From Pseudomonas viridiflava (lineage in GTDB: Bacteria > Pseudomonadota > Gammaproteobacteria > Pseudomonadales > Pseudomonadaceae), in the NCBI RefSeq assembly GCF_900582625.1, contig NZ_UTIQ01000084.1:186001-250000 (forward strand): a stretch of DNA of 64,000 nucleotides. The letters are read 5' to 3'. Positions 1 through 7,364 of the stretch are shown piece after piece. The notes under the pieces were generated by a model that ran no database searches, had not been told where the DNA came from, and saw nothing but the letters and a program-made list of their open reading frames with translations. The position numbers and the translations under genes were made by a program. The stretch's first letter is position 1. Every line of letters begins with the position of its first letter.

Positions 1-223
1 CCCAAGCTTCCAACAGCCACACAAGCAGGCGCCCATCGCCCCCAAATGGATCAATAGCGCTAATGCGCTCGGGGGCATTGTTAGAGGCTGCAAATGTGCT
101 CGCAACTACGCTAGCGAGCCGGCGCCCGACCGGCTCACCTGTGTAGTAGCGACCAGATGCCTTCTTAAAAAACGCTTGGGCTGGCACTGCTTCTGTTATG
201 CGAATGTTTTTTAAGTGGAGCAC
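1..223 (-). CDS. N6-adenine DNA methyltransferase, Eco57I-like, N-terminal part (cut by left edge)
   Basis: Transfers a methyl group from S-adenosylmethionine to adenine in DNA, probably as part of a restriction-modification or phage-defence locus. The visible 74 residues contain RYYTGEPVGRRLA (25-37), resembling motif X of Eco57I/type IIG and BREX-type enzymes, and DPFGGDGRLL (58-67), the SAM-binding motif I. The catalytic NPPY motif lies beyond the edge. The start is taken as GTG at 223 with GGAAAG just upstream; no ATG is in frame before a stop. It is the terminal gene of the island and is transcribed away from the att site. Whether it is a lone methylase or a methylase-nuclease fusion cannot be told. 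Confidence 0.75.
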   Translation of the reverse strand, partial: MLHLKNIRITEAVPAQAFFKKASGRYYTGEPVGRRLASVVASTFAASNNAPERISAIDPFGGDGRLLVWLLEAW

Positions 224-364
224 GAGCTTTCCATAACATGATCGTCCGAACAGGGATCGTCAGGCCCCCAAAGCTGCGACAAACCAGGCGCACAGGGGCA
301 AACTATCAACCGCACTCTCTCAGGAGCTGCGCCTCCCAGTGCAACCTTGGAGGAGTGAAAGCCG

Positions 365-598
365 ATGATTCTATACGATGGAAGGATCTCAGCGGCGGCC
401 CTCCATCACCTCCCGCTCCCCTCACAGTTTCGCGGCTTGGATAGCGCCATCAGAGAAGCCGGCTTGTCCAAGCCTCGCAAACCCGAGCGCAGCCGAGAGG
501 TACTGGGCCTCTCTGAGCTGTTGAAAAAAAGTAGTGCCACAGTAGCTACACTGTTGACTGCCGATCGAGGAGCTAGCGGTACAGTGCCCAGTTTCTGA
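365..598 (+). CDS. Small hypothetical protein near island end
   Basis: A 77-codon frame beginning ATG at 365 with a good ribosome-binding site, GGAGGAG, 9 bases upstream. The product is basic and Ser/Arg-rich, with no signal peptide and no motif I recognise. A competing antisense frame covers 406-624, so this may be a chance ORF. The rest of 224-705 holds nothing I can support. Confidence 0.25.
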   Translation: MILYDGRISAAALHHLPLPSQFRGLDSAIREAGLSKPRKPERSREVLGLSELLKKSSATVATLLTADRGASGTVPSF

Positions 599-705
599 CA
601 CTTTCGCAAAATTGCGCTCAACACAGTGACCGCGCTGCTTTCAGCTCAATGCACCTGCGCTAAGCTACGCCCGATTTCACTGGCCTTGCAGCGTTTCCAG
701 CCAAT

Positions 706-749
706 TCATAATCCCTTGGTCCACGGTTCAAGTCCGTGTGGGCCCACCA
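706..749 (+). other. 3' tRNA fragment with CAT anticodon (putative attachment site)
   Basis: Reads from the anticodon loop (CATAA at 707-711) through a variable loop, a T-arm with stem CACGG, loop TTCAAGT and stem CCGTG, then the 3' acceptor strand TGGGCCC, discriminator A and CCA. The D-arm and 5' acceptor strand are missing; the sequence left of 706 cannot pair with the acceptor. This matches the 3' part of a CAU-anticodon tRNA (elongator Met or Ile2). A break in the anticodon loop is typical of tRNA-targeting integrases. It is not a functional tRNA as it stands. Confidence 0.8.
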
Positions 750-757
750 AAATGAGA

Positions 758-784
758 AAGCCGCGCTTAATGCGCGGCTTTTTC
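758..784 (+). terminator. Rho-independent terminator after tRNA fragment
   Basis: Perfect 9-bp stem AAGCCGCGC / GCGCGGCTT with loop TTAAT, followed by a T run. It starts nine bases after the CCA, so it is probably the original terminator of the tRNA gene. Its minus-strand reading also lies just beyond the end of the ABC operon at 829. Confidence 0.75.
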
Positions 785-828
785 GTTTCTGCAGATCTCT
801 CCAGCCTTCGTCCCTTCCGGCTTCCTAG

Positions 829-1629
829 TCACCCTACAAAGCCCACATTCCTCTCCGCCCACGTCGCCAAAAAGCTTTTCAACAGCGCCGACTGCGGCCG
901 GTTGAACAGGTCCGCTGGCGCTCCTTGTTCTTCGATCATTCCATTTGCCAAGAACACCACCTTGTCGGCTACCTGCGCGGCAAAGCCCATTTCGTGGGTG
1001 ACGATGACCATGGTCATGCCATCGGCGGCGAGGGTGCGCATGACTTTTAGCACTTCGCCGACCAGTTCCGGGTCGAGCGCTGAGGTGGGTTCGTCGAAGA
1101 GCATGATTCTCGGCTCGCGGCCAAGCGCCCGGGCGATGGCGACGCGTTGTTGCTGGCCGCCTGAAAGGGTGTTGGGGTAGGCGTCGATTTTGTGAGCCAT
1201 GCCGACTTTGTCCAAGACTGCGAGGGCTTTGGCCTTGGCGGTTGCGGCGTCCATGCGGCTGACTAGGCGCAGGGGTGCCATGACGTTTTCGAGCACGGTT
1301 TTGTGCGGCCACAGGTTGAATTGCTGGAACACCATGACGACGTTGGCGAGGTCTTTTTGCACGACCCATTCGGGAAGCCGGGTGAGGTTGCCGGCAGGGT
1401 CGGAGCCGTAACCGATCAGCCGACCCTGCACTTGCACTTCGCCGCCGTCGTAGGTTTCAAGAAAGTCGATGCAGCGCAGCAGGGTGCTTTTGCCCGAGCC
1501 TGAGCCGCCGATGATGCACATCACTTCGCCTTTGTGCACATCCAGACTGATGCCTTTGAGCACGGCATTGCTGCCGAAGCTTTTCTTTACGTCCACCAGT
1601 TTGATGACCGGTTTGCCTAGTTCACGCAT
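829..1629 (-). CDS. Polar amino acid/guanidino-compound ABC transporter, ATP-binding protein
   Basis: Cytoplasmic ATPase that powers uptake through the two permeases encoded just upstream in the operon. 266 residues, normal for the HisP/GlnQ family. Visible motifs: Walker [10 protein letters not shown] (41-49), Q-loop FQQFN (101-105), signature LSGGQQQR (155-162), Walker B IMLFDE (175-180), D-loop SALD and H-loop His212. It is last of a five-gene minus-strand operon, 9 bases after the permease gene. An insertion of about 20 residues between residues 65 and 95, as in HisP, supports the polar amino acid class. The substrate is inferred from the ureohydrolase in the operon. Confidence 0.93.
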   Translation of the reverse strand: MRELGKPVIKLVDVKKSFGSNAVLKGISLDVHKGEVMCIIGGSGSGKSTLLRCIDFLETYDGGEVQVQGRLIGYGSDPAGNLTRLPEWVVQKDLANVVMVFQQFNLWPHKTVLENVMAPLRLVSRMDAATAKAKALAVLDKVGMAHKIDAYPNTLSGGQQQRVAIARALGREPRIMLFDEPTSALDPELVGEVLKVMRTLAADGMTMVIVTHEMGFAAQVADKVVFLANGMIEEQGAPADLFNRPQSALLKSFLATWAERNVGFVG

Positions 1630-1638
1630 GCAATATCC

Positions 1639-2298
1639 TCAGGTTCCAGGCAGGTAACGCCGGGTGCGCCGTTCCAGCAGCCGTGCGGTGCGCGCCAGTG
1701 CGAAGGTGATCAGCCAGTAGGTAAGGCCTAGAAACAGGTAGGGCTCGATAAAGGAAAAGGTCTCGGTGGACATGCGGCTGGCGGCGCTCATCATTTCCGG
1801 CACGGTGATGATTGAGAGAATGGCCGACTCCTTCACTAGCAAAATGGTCTGGTTGACGATCGACGGCAGGATCAGGCCGAGCATGTGGGGCAGTTTTACG
1901 TGGGTCAGTACTTGCCAGCGGGAAAATCCCAGGTCGCGGGCGGCCTCGATTTGCCCTGGCGGTACGCTCAAGAAACCGCCGCGAAAGATTTCTGCGAAGT
2001 ACGCGGCGCTGTATAGCCCCAGACCGCCGATGCCAACTTGCAGTGCGCTGAGTTCGATGCCAATAAACGGCCCGCCGTAGAACACCAGGTAGATCTGCAC
2101 CAGAAGCGGCGTGCCACGAAACAAGGTGACGTAGAGCTGGTAGACCAGGCGCGTCAGCCAGTTATTCAGTTGCCCGAGCAGGCACAACAGCAAGCCCCAG
2201 AGAAGCCCGATCAGCAGCGCGCCGGCGCTGGCCAGCAGCGTAAAAAGCAGGCCTTGCAGCAGCAGCGGGCCGTAGCTCTCATAAAGGTGCAGGTTCAT
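1639..2298 (-). CDS. Polar amino acid ABC transporter permease (HisM/GlnP family)
   Basis: Inner-membrane permease subunit, 219 residues, about five hydrophobic segments. The EAA loop that docks on the ATPase is visible as GQIEAARDLGFSRW (about 115-128) with the downstream HVKLP. It forms a heterodimer with the product of the gene immediately upstream (10 bases away), as in HisQM. The strongly hydrophobic start and the FRGTPLLVQ motif before TM3 are typical of this family. Confidence 0.92.
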   Translation of the reverse strand: MNLHLYESYGPLLLQGLLFTLLASAGALLIGLLWGLLLCLLGQLNNWLTRLVYQLYVTLFRGTPLLVQIYLVFYGGPFIGIELSALQVGIGGLGLYSAAYFAEIFRGGFLSVPPGQIEAARDLGFSRWQVLTHVKLPHMLGLILPSIVNQTILLVKESAILSIITVPEMMSAASRMSTETFSFIEPYLFLGLTYWLITFALARTARLLERRTRRYLPGT

Positions 2299-2308
2299 AG
2301 GCCGTCCA

Positions 2309-2959
2309 TCAGCGCGTGCTCAGCCGCTTTTCCAGGTACTTGCCGCCGTGGCTGACGCTCAAGGTCAGCAGCAAATACAGCAGGCCTGCGGCGGTGAAGA
2401 ACTCCAGCGGCCTATAGGTGGTAGAGGAATAGGTGTGGGCGATGCGCATCAATTCGGTGACGGCGATGGTGGAGATCAGCGACGAGTTTTTGATGATGTC
2501 GATGGTTTCGTTTACCAGCGCCGGAATCGTTGCACGCACCACTTGCGGCAGTTGCACGTGCAGGAGGATCTGCCAGCGGTCGAGGCCGATGTCCCAGGCG
2601 GCCTCGGCCTGCCCACGCGGCAGGGTTTCAAAGCCGCCGCGCAGGATCTCGGCCTGGGAAGCGCCGCTGTTAAGTGCCATAGCAAGAATGGCGGCAGGCA
2701 ACGCCGGCAGGTTTATCCCGATCAGCGGCAACATGAAGAAGATCACGGCCAGTTGCACCAGCAGGGGCGTGCCGCGCAAGGCGCTGATGTAGAAGCTTGC
2801 GACGGCGCGCGCGACCGGGTGGCCTGACACGCGCGCGACCCCGGCCAGCACGCCGATGCCGAACCCGAGCACGATGGCCAGCGCGGAAATCCAGGCCGTC
2901 ATCCATAGGCCATGCAGTAGCTCGCCCCGGTAGCCGAGCACGACACTCAGGTCGAACAT
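2309..2959 (-). CDS. Polar amino acid ABC transporter permease (HisQ/GlnP family)
   Basis: Second inner-membrane permease subunit, 216 residues, five predicted membrane spans. It has the LRGTPLLVQL motif and the EAA loop GQAEAAWDIGLDRW. Its start overlaps the 3' end of the ureohydrolase gene by 13 bases, so the two are translationally coupled. Partner of the permease at 1639-2298. Confidence 0.92.
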   Translation of the reverse strand: MFDLSVVLGYRGELLHGLWMTAWISALAIVLGFGIGVLAGVARVSGHPVARAVASFYISALRGTPLLVQLAVIFFMLPLIGINLPALPAAILAMALNSGASQAEILRGGFETLPRGQAEAAWDIGLDRWQILLHVQLPQVVRATIPALVNETIDIIKNSSLISTIAVTELMRIAHTYSSTTYRPLEFFTAAGLLYLLLTLSVSHGGKYLEKRLSTR

Positions 2960-3915
2960 GCGCGCGCCTCAGCGCCACCTTGGCGGCGCTGCCAGGCCAC
3001 GGCGGTCACGCACAGCAACTCGAACAGCATCGTGGCGCCCACCAAGGCGGTGTTGCCGCTGGGGTCGAAGGGCGGTGAAACCTCCACCACGTCGCCGCCC
3101 ACAATGTCGAGGTCGGCTAGCGAGCGCATCATCTGCTGCGCCTCGAAGGTGGTGAAGCCACCGATTTCCGGTGTGCCCGTGCCGGGTGCGTACACGGGGT
3201 CGAGGCCGTCGACATCGAAGGTGACGTACACCGGACTGTCGCCTACCACGCGGTGGATTTCGGCTATTACCGCTGGCAGCCCCAGTTGGTAGAACTCTTC
3301 GATGCTGACCACACGCATGCCGCTGTCGTAGCTGAACTTCCAGATATCGCGGTCGGTGATGCTGCCGCGAATACCGATCTGGATGGTTTTCAGCGGGTCG
3401 ATCAGGCCTTCCTCGGCCGCCACTTTAAAGGGCGAGCCGTGGTGGAAACGCGAGCCCAGGTAGAAGTCTCCGGTGTCGCAGTGGGCGTCGAAGTGCACCA
3501 GCGCCAACGGGCCGTTTTTCGCCAGGGCTCTTAGCACCGGCAGGGTTACGGAGTGATCACCACCCACCGACAGCGGCACGATGCCGGCGGCGCAGAGCGG
3601 TTCGTAGAAAGCCTGGATCGAGTCATGCGCCGCGGTTAATTCAAAAGGGCTTTCCGGGACGGCGTCGCCGACGTCGGCGACACGGCAAAGCTCGAATGGG
3701 GCAACGCCGGTGGCCTGGTTGATGATGCGCATGAGGCTCGACTGGTTGCGCACTTCACGCGGGCCGTGGCGCGCGCCGGGACGATTGGTCACGCCGCCAT
3801 CGAAGGGAATGCCTACCAGGGCGATATCTACATCCGCCAACTGTGGGCTGAACGGTGTGCGCATGAAGGTCGCGATGCCGGTGTAGCGCGGCTGGGTTTT
3901 CGGATCGGCGCTCAT
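2947..3915 (-). CDS. Ureohydrolase, guanidinopropionase/guanidinobutyrase-like (agmatinase family)
   Basis: Mn-dependent hydrolase that releases urea from a guanidino compound. 322 residues. Metal-ligand motifs of the arginase fold are intact: GGDHSVT (about 138), HFDAHCDT (about 161) and DVDGLDP followed by PGTGTPE. The N-terminal block GGVTNRPGARHGPREVRN resembles, from memory, P. aeruginosa guanidinopropionase (GpuA) more than agmatinase SpeB, so 3-guanidinopropionate or 4-guanidinobutyrate is the likelier substrate. Start ATG at 3915 has GGAG 10 bases upstream. It lies between the binding-protein gene and the permease genes, so import and hydrolysis are co-expressed. Confidence 0.85.
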   Translation of the reverse strand: MSADPKTQPRYTGIATFMRTPFSPQLADVDIALVGIPFDGGVTNRPGARHGPREVRNQSSLMRIINQATGVAPFELCRVADVGDAVPESPFELTAAHDSIQAFYEPLCAAGIVPLSVGGDHSVTLPVLRALAKNGPLALVHFDAHCDTGDFYLGSRFHHGSPFKVAAEEGLIDPLKTIQIGIRGSITDRDIWKFSYDSGMRVVSIEEFYQLGLPAVIAEIHRVVGDSPVYVTFDVDGLDPVYAPGTGTPEIGGFTTFEAQQMMRSLADLDIVGGDVVEVSPPFDPSGNTALVGATMLFELLCVTAVAWQRRQGGAEARACST

Positions 3916-3985
3916 GGCCTGGCTCCAACAGGAAGGTAAACCGGGCGGCCAGCACAGCAGCCCGGGCAGAGGCGGATGCGGTGCT

Positions 3986-4837
3986 TTAATTCAGCGGCTC
4001 GGGCAGCACGCCCTCAGGCACATCCATGGTGAAGCCGAACCACTTCATCTGCAGCTCGGCGAGCTTGCCGCTCTTCTGCAGCTTGAGGATTCCGGCGTTG
4101 AAGAAGGCCACCAGCGATGCTGACTCCGCCTCTTTGCGTGCCGCCCAGGCGTAGTAGCTCTTGTCGCCGAAAGGCGGCTGCACAATGGCGAACATGTCGG
4201 GGCGCGATTTCACCACCGAAGACAGGTTGGGCAGGGCCTGCGGCACGATGTCGACACGGCGTGAAGCCAGGGCGGCGTAGGCCTCGTTGTAGTCGGTGAA
4301 TTCCTTTATGTCGGCGACTTTCTGCCCCTTGGGTGCCAGCACTTCTTTCTCGAATTTGCGTACCGCCGCGCCCTGCGCAGAGCCGGCTTGCACGCCGATG
4401 ATCTTGCCTGCCATGTCTGCCGGGCTGTTGATGCTGTCGTCCGCCTTGCGCTTGAGGATGGCGACCGAAGCGTCGGAAATGGGGTTGGTGAATGCGTACG
4501 CATCGAGGCGCTGGCGGGTGATCATCAACGAGGTCACAACAATGTCGTACCGCTTGGCGTTCAAGCCGGCGAGGATGCTCTGAAATGGCAGGTCCAGTTG
4601 CTTGAGTTTCACGCCGGGCAAGTCTTTGAGAATTTCGTCGAGCATGTCTTTGCCGTAGCCGACGATCTTGCCGTCTTCCAGCATTTCAAACGGCGCGTAG
4701 CGCGCTTCGGTGGCGACCACGATTTCGCCACGGCTCTTGATCTCGTCAAGGAGGTCAGCCTGGGCATGGGCGGCGGCGAGTAACAGGCCGGCCATGCACA
4801 GCAGTTTTTTCAGGGGAGAAACGGTCCTGGGGGTCAT
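3986..4837 (-). CDS. Periplasmic substrate-binding protein of the guanidino/amino acid ABC transporter
   Basis: SBP family 3 protein that captures the substrate in the periplasm. I place the start at ATG 4837, with GGAG at suitable spacing; an upstream in-frame ATG at 4885 would add 16 residues before the signal peptide. The signal peptide runs KKLLCMAGLLLAAAHAQA and is probably cleaved after AQA. The mature part starts DLLDEIKSRGEIVVATEARYAPFE, typical of lysine/arginine/ornithine-type binding proteins. First gene of the minus-strand operon, divergent from the LysR gene at 5108. Confidence 0.9.
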   Translation of the reverse strand: MTPRTVSPLKKLLCMAGLLLAAAHAQADLLDEIKSRGEIVVATEARYAPFEMLEDGKIVGYGKDMLDEILKDLPGVKLKQLDLPFQSILAGLNAKRYDIVVTSLMITRQRLDAYAFTNPISDASVAILKRKADDSINSPADMAGKIIGVQAGSAQGAAVRKFEKEVLAPKGQKVADIKEFTDYNEAYAALASRRVDIVPQALPNLSSVVKSRPDMFAIVQPPFGDKSYYAWAARKEAESASLVAFFNAGILKLQKSGKLAELQMKWFGFTMDVPEGVLPEPLN

Positions 4838-5107
4838 ACGCACATGCTCCGGCGGTGGACGGCTTGGTTGGAAGGCTGGAGTCATCTTCGAGCAGCGGCT
4901 CGGGGCGCAACAAACTGTATCTCCTAATAACCATGCATAAGGTGGGCTAATGCCCCATGTTGGCGCAGCGCCTTTTCAGTACGCAGGACGCAGGCGGCCG
5001 ACCCGCTCGCTCCGGCCGGTGCTCAAAGGCTTGGCACGTTGCGTGCTCAGGTTAAGTCTCGCCAGAGCCTACCAACACGCGCGCTCTATTTCGCCCTAGG
5101 AGCTTGT
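4838..5107. promoter_or_regulatory. Divergent promoter region, ABC operon / LysR gene
   Basis: The 270 bases between the two divergent starts must hold both promoters and, by analogy with other LysR systems, the regulator's T-N11-A operator. I see a short dyad-like stretch around 4930-4975 but cannot assign an operator with confidence. Confidence 0.45.
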
Positions 5108-6073
5108 GTGTCCATTCGCCTTCCGCCACTTGAAGCGCTGCGCTATTTCGAAGCCGCTGCCAGGCACCTGAGCTTCACGTTGGCCGCCGATGAGTTGTGC
5201 GTGTCACAAAGCGCCGTGAGCCAGAAAGTCATTCAGTTGGAAGATCGCCTGGGCTACAAGCTGTTCGAGCGGCGCACCCGCCAACTGCTGCTCACCGAGC
5301 CCGGCACCCAGTTGTATCCGGCGGTGCATTCGGCGCTGGGGATGCTCAGTGAAACCCTGGGGGATATCGACACCCGTAGCCAGCAAAGCAAACTCACGGT
5401 GTATTGCATGCCGTCCTTTGCTAATCGCTGGCTGATGCCGCGTCTGCATGACTTCCATAGCAAGCATCCGCACATTGCGCTGCACCTGATCGCCGAATTT
5501 GCCGAGCCAAACTTCCATAACGAAATCGTCGATATCGGCATTTGCCACGGCAAGGCGGAGCAACCGGCAACGGAACAGCATCTGCTGTTTCGCGACTATA
5601 TCTACCCGGTAATCAGCCCGGCGCTGCTGCAGCAAGTAGACCTGCGTGAACCCGGCGACTTACGCCGCACCGTGCTGCTGCACGATTCCCTGCCCCACGC
5701 CAAGCTCGCCACATCCTGGCAAAGCTGGTTAACGGAACGGGGCGTGCGCCATGTGGATTGCAGCGGTGGCTACCGTTTCAACCAGGCGGATTTGATAGTG
5801 GGGGCGGCGCTCAACGGCAGAGGCGTGGCCCTTGGGCGTCACGTTCTGGTGGCCGGAGACGTGGCGCGCGGGCGGCTGATCCCGTTGTTCAACGATGTGG
5901 TCGAGGATGACGGCGTCTATGCCGTATTTCTAAAAAAACTGGCCAACCGCCCGCAGATTCACGCGTTCTGCACCTGGCTGCAGGAACAGGCGCTGGAGTT
6001 CCAGCACCAGCAAAGCGTCGAACGCATTACCGGGCCCGCCCAGGCGTTGGCAGCAGGTGCTGAGCGCCTGTAG
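5108..6073 (+). CDS. LysR-family transcriptional regulator (GcvA-like)
   Basis: DNA-binding regulator, 321 residues from GTG 5108, which has AGGAG five bases upstream. A longer frame from ATG 5039 adds 23 residues with no family likeness. The N-terminal winged helix (about 5-65) contains LSFTLAADELCVSQSAVSQKVIQLEDRLG. The effector domain begins about residue 90; LPPLEALRYFEAAARH at the start is typical of the GcvA branch. Divergent from the guanidino ABC operon, which it probably controls in response to the imported compound or its product. Confidence 0.9.
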   Translation: MSIRLPPLEALRYFEAAARHLSFTLAADELCVSQSAVSQKVIQLEDRLGYKLFERRTRQLLLTEPGTQLYPAVHSALGMLSETLGDIDTRSQQSKLTVYCMPSFANRWLMPRLHDFHSKHPHIALHLIAEFAEPNFHNEIVDIGICHGKAEQPATEQHLLFRDYIYPVISPALLQQVDLREPGDLRRTVLLHDSLPHAKLATSWQSWLTERGVRHVDCSGGYRFNQADLIVGAALNGRGVALGRHVLVAGDVARGRLIPLFNDVVEDDGVYAVFLKKLANRPQIHAFCTWLQEQALEFQHQQSVERITGPAQALAAGAERL

Positions 6074-6262
6074 CGCTTGCTCCGGGCCGCATCCCAAGCC
6101 CACAAACTCGTCCCTTTGCGCGCAACGACAAACGGCCCCTCCAGCCCCTCCCTCCCCTGCCGATAACCCCTGTTCAACACTGCCCGCCCGCCGCACCTGG
6201 AGTTGAACTAAGCGCCGCGCGGATCAGTCGACTTTGTAGGATGGAAAAATCCGGAGGTCTGT

Positions 6263-6463
6263 ATGGATGTTTCAAGCGTTGCCGCAGCCGCTTCGAGCGC
6301 GCAGATGGCGAAGACTGCTTCTGATGTGTCGATCAAGATTCTGAATAAGACGTTGGATATTCAGTCGGAAAGCGCGATGGCGCTGATTGAGGCGATTCCT
6401 GAGTTGTCGGCGCTGCCGAGTAATCCGCCGAATCTCGGTAACTCTATTGATGTAATGGTCTGA
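6263..6463 (+). CDS. YjfB-family small protein (putative motility protein)
   Basis: 66 residues starting MDVSSVAAAASSAQMAKTAS, with strong GGAGG 6 bases before the ATG. The Ala/Ser-rich N-terminal helix followed by a Pro/Asn-rich tail ending in a run like NLGNSIDVMV matches the YjfB family (Pfam 'putative motility protein'), often annotated near flagellar genes. No flagellar genes are adjacent here. Function unproven. 6074-6262 upstream shows nothing else. Confidence 0.7.
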   Translation: MDVSSVAAAASSAQMAKTASDVSIKILNKTLDIQSESAMALIEAIPELSALPSNPPNLGNSIDVMV

Positions 6464-6562
6464 CGGCAGAATTGGCTTAGTGTGTGGGCCATTGCCTACA
6501 CTAGGCTTATAACAAGACACCCGTAATGACTGATCTGCCCTCATCGGCAGCATGGAGCGAAG

Positions 6563-7063
6563 ATGACTCAGGACAATGCAAAACCAAGCTGGCATCAGCA
6601 AGTGGCCGACGATCTGGTCGATCCGGTGATGAAGGACCTGGCCTGGCACGGTCGAACCACTGACTGGTTTTTGCAGGATCTGGTGCGGCTGACTAACGAA
6701 ACTGATCTGCAAGTGGGCGTCACCTTGTCGACGCCAGCGGGCATGATTTCGGGAATCTTGATCAGCGTTGAGCAGTATTTCCAGTTGTTCGGTGAGTCAT
6801 TTTCCAGCTCGTGGCCAGCGGCTGATGCCGATCGGTTGCGCGCGCACTATGCCGAGTTGGGCAAGTCGCGGTTGCCGAAGTCCGATGGCGAAACGCCGCC
6901 GCCCGTGCAGTATCTGCATTTGAAAGACGCCAAGTTGAGTACGCCGTCCGGGCAAATGCCGGCGAGCGAGGGCTTGCTGTGGCGCGGCACCATTGCGTCG
7001 ATTTCCGGTTTCTCGTTGGGGCTGTTGGCGGACGACGCGGGCGACATCCAGCCCACGCTATAA
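6563..7063 (+). CDS. GvpU-like conserved protein
   Basis: 166 residues, soluble, no signal peptide. The central part LQVGVTLSTPAGMISGILIS followed by a Tyr/Phe-rich helix resembles the gas-vesicle accessory protein GvpU of Bacillus (a short barrel that selects hydrophobic surfaces). No gas-vesicle structural genes are in the window. Start ATG 6563 has GGAGCGA upstream. The role in Pseudomonas is unknown; the family call is from memory of the motif and is only moderate. Expressed alone and closed by a terminator. Confidence 0.55.
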   Translation: MTQDNAKPSWHQQVADDLVDPVMKDLAWHGRTTDWFLQDLVRLTNETDLQVGVTLSTPAGMISGILISVEQYFQLFGESFSSSWPAADADRLRAHYAELGKSRLPKSDGETPPPVQYLHLKDAKLSTPSGQMPASEGLLWRGTIASISGFSLGLLADDAGDIQPTL

Positions 7064-7081
7064 CAGTTACCCAGAAACGCA

Positions 7082-7109
7082 AAAGCCCCGCTCGCTGCGG
7101 GGCTTTTTT
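7082..7109 (+). terminator. Rho-independent terminator
   Basis: Stem AAAGCCCCG / CGGGGCTTT around loop CTCGCTG with a T run to 7109. It closes the GvpU-like gene; the A run on the other side lets it also serve the 52-aa gene on the minus strand. Confidence 0.85.
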
Positions 7110-7123
7110 GTGCCGGAACGGTT

Positions 7124-7282
7124 TTAGCGCTTGGCGATGATGTAAACGGCGTGAACGATGCCCGGAATGTAGCCGCACAACGTCAGCAGGATGTTCAGCC
7201 AGAACGCGCCGCCAAAACCGACCTGCAGGAAGACGCCCAGCGGCGGCAGCAGAATGGCAATCAGGATGCGGATCAGGTCCAT
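7124..7282 (-). CDS. YqaE/Pmp3-family small membrane protein
   Basis: 52 residues, MDLIRILIAILLPPLGVFLQ at the start, then GGAFWLNILLTLCGYIPGIVHAVYII and a KR end. This is the complete two-helix Pmp3/YqaE/UPF0057 protein of the inner membrane; family members respond to salt or membrane potential stress. All hallmark features are present: LPPLGVFL, LNILLTLLGYIPGIIHA. Single gene; the frame is closed by TAA at 7124-7126. Confidence 0.93.
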   Translation of the reverse strand: MDLIRILIAILLPPLGVFLQVGFGGAFWLNILLTLCGYIPGIVHAVYIIAKR

Positions 7283-7364
7283 GATTCAGGTTCCTTTTAA
7301 AGTGGAAAAACGTACCCCATAACCGACCTGCCACGCTCGTGTCTGGTTCAACCTTAGTCTTTTC

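Larger units (their letters stand above)
1..749. mobile_element. Right end of an integrated genomic island (left part outside window)
   Basis: Seen: the first 749 bases carry the start of a DNA methyltransferase gene reading out of the window, then about 480 bases with at most one small open frame, then a 3' tRNA fragment (706-749) followed at once by a rho-independent terminator and ordinary core genes. Known: tyrosine-integrase islands and prophages insert at tRNA 3' ends and leave such fragments at the far junction. Inference: this is the attachment-site end of an island whose integrase and intact tRNA lie to the left. No integrase is visible here. The boundary is well placed; the nature of the element is open. 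Confidence 0.6.

Noticed and set aside
238..444. 68-codon frame in the island end
   Set aside because: No ribosome-binding site, random-looking composition, overlaps the better small frame at 365.
4838..4885. Upstream start for the binding protein at 3986
   Set aside because: Adds 16 Pro-rich residues ahead of a good signal peptide, and ATG 4837 has the better ribosome-binding site.
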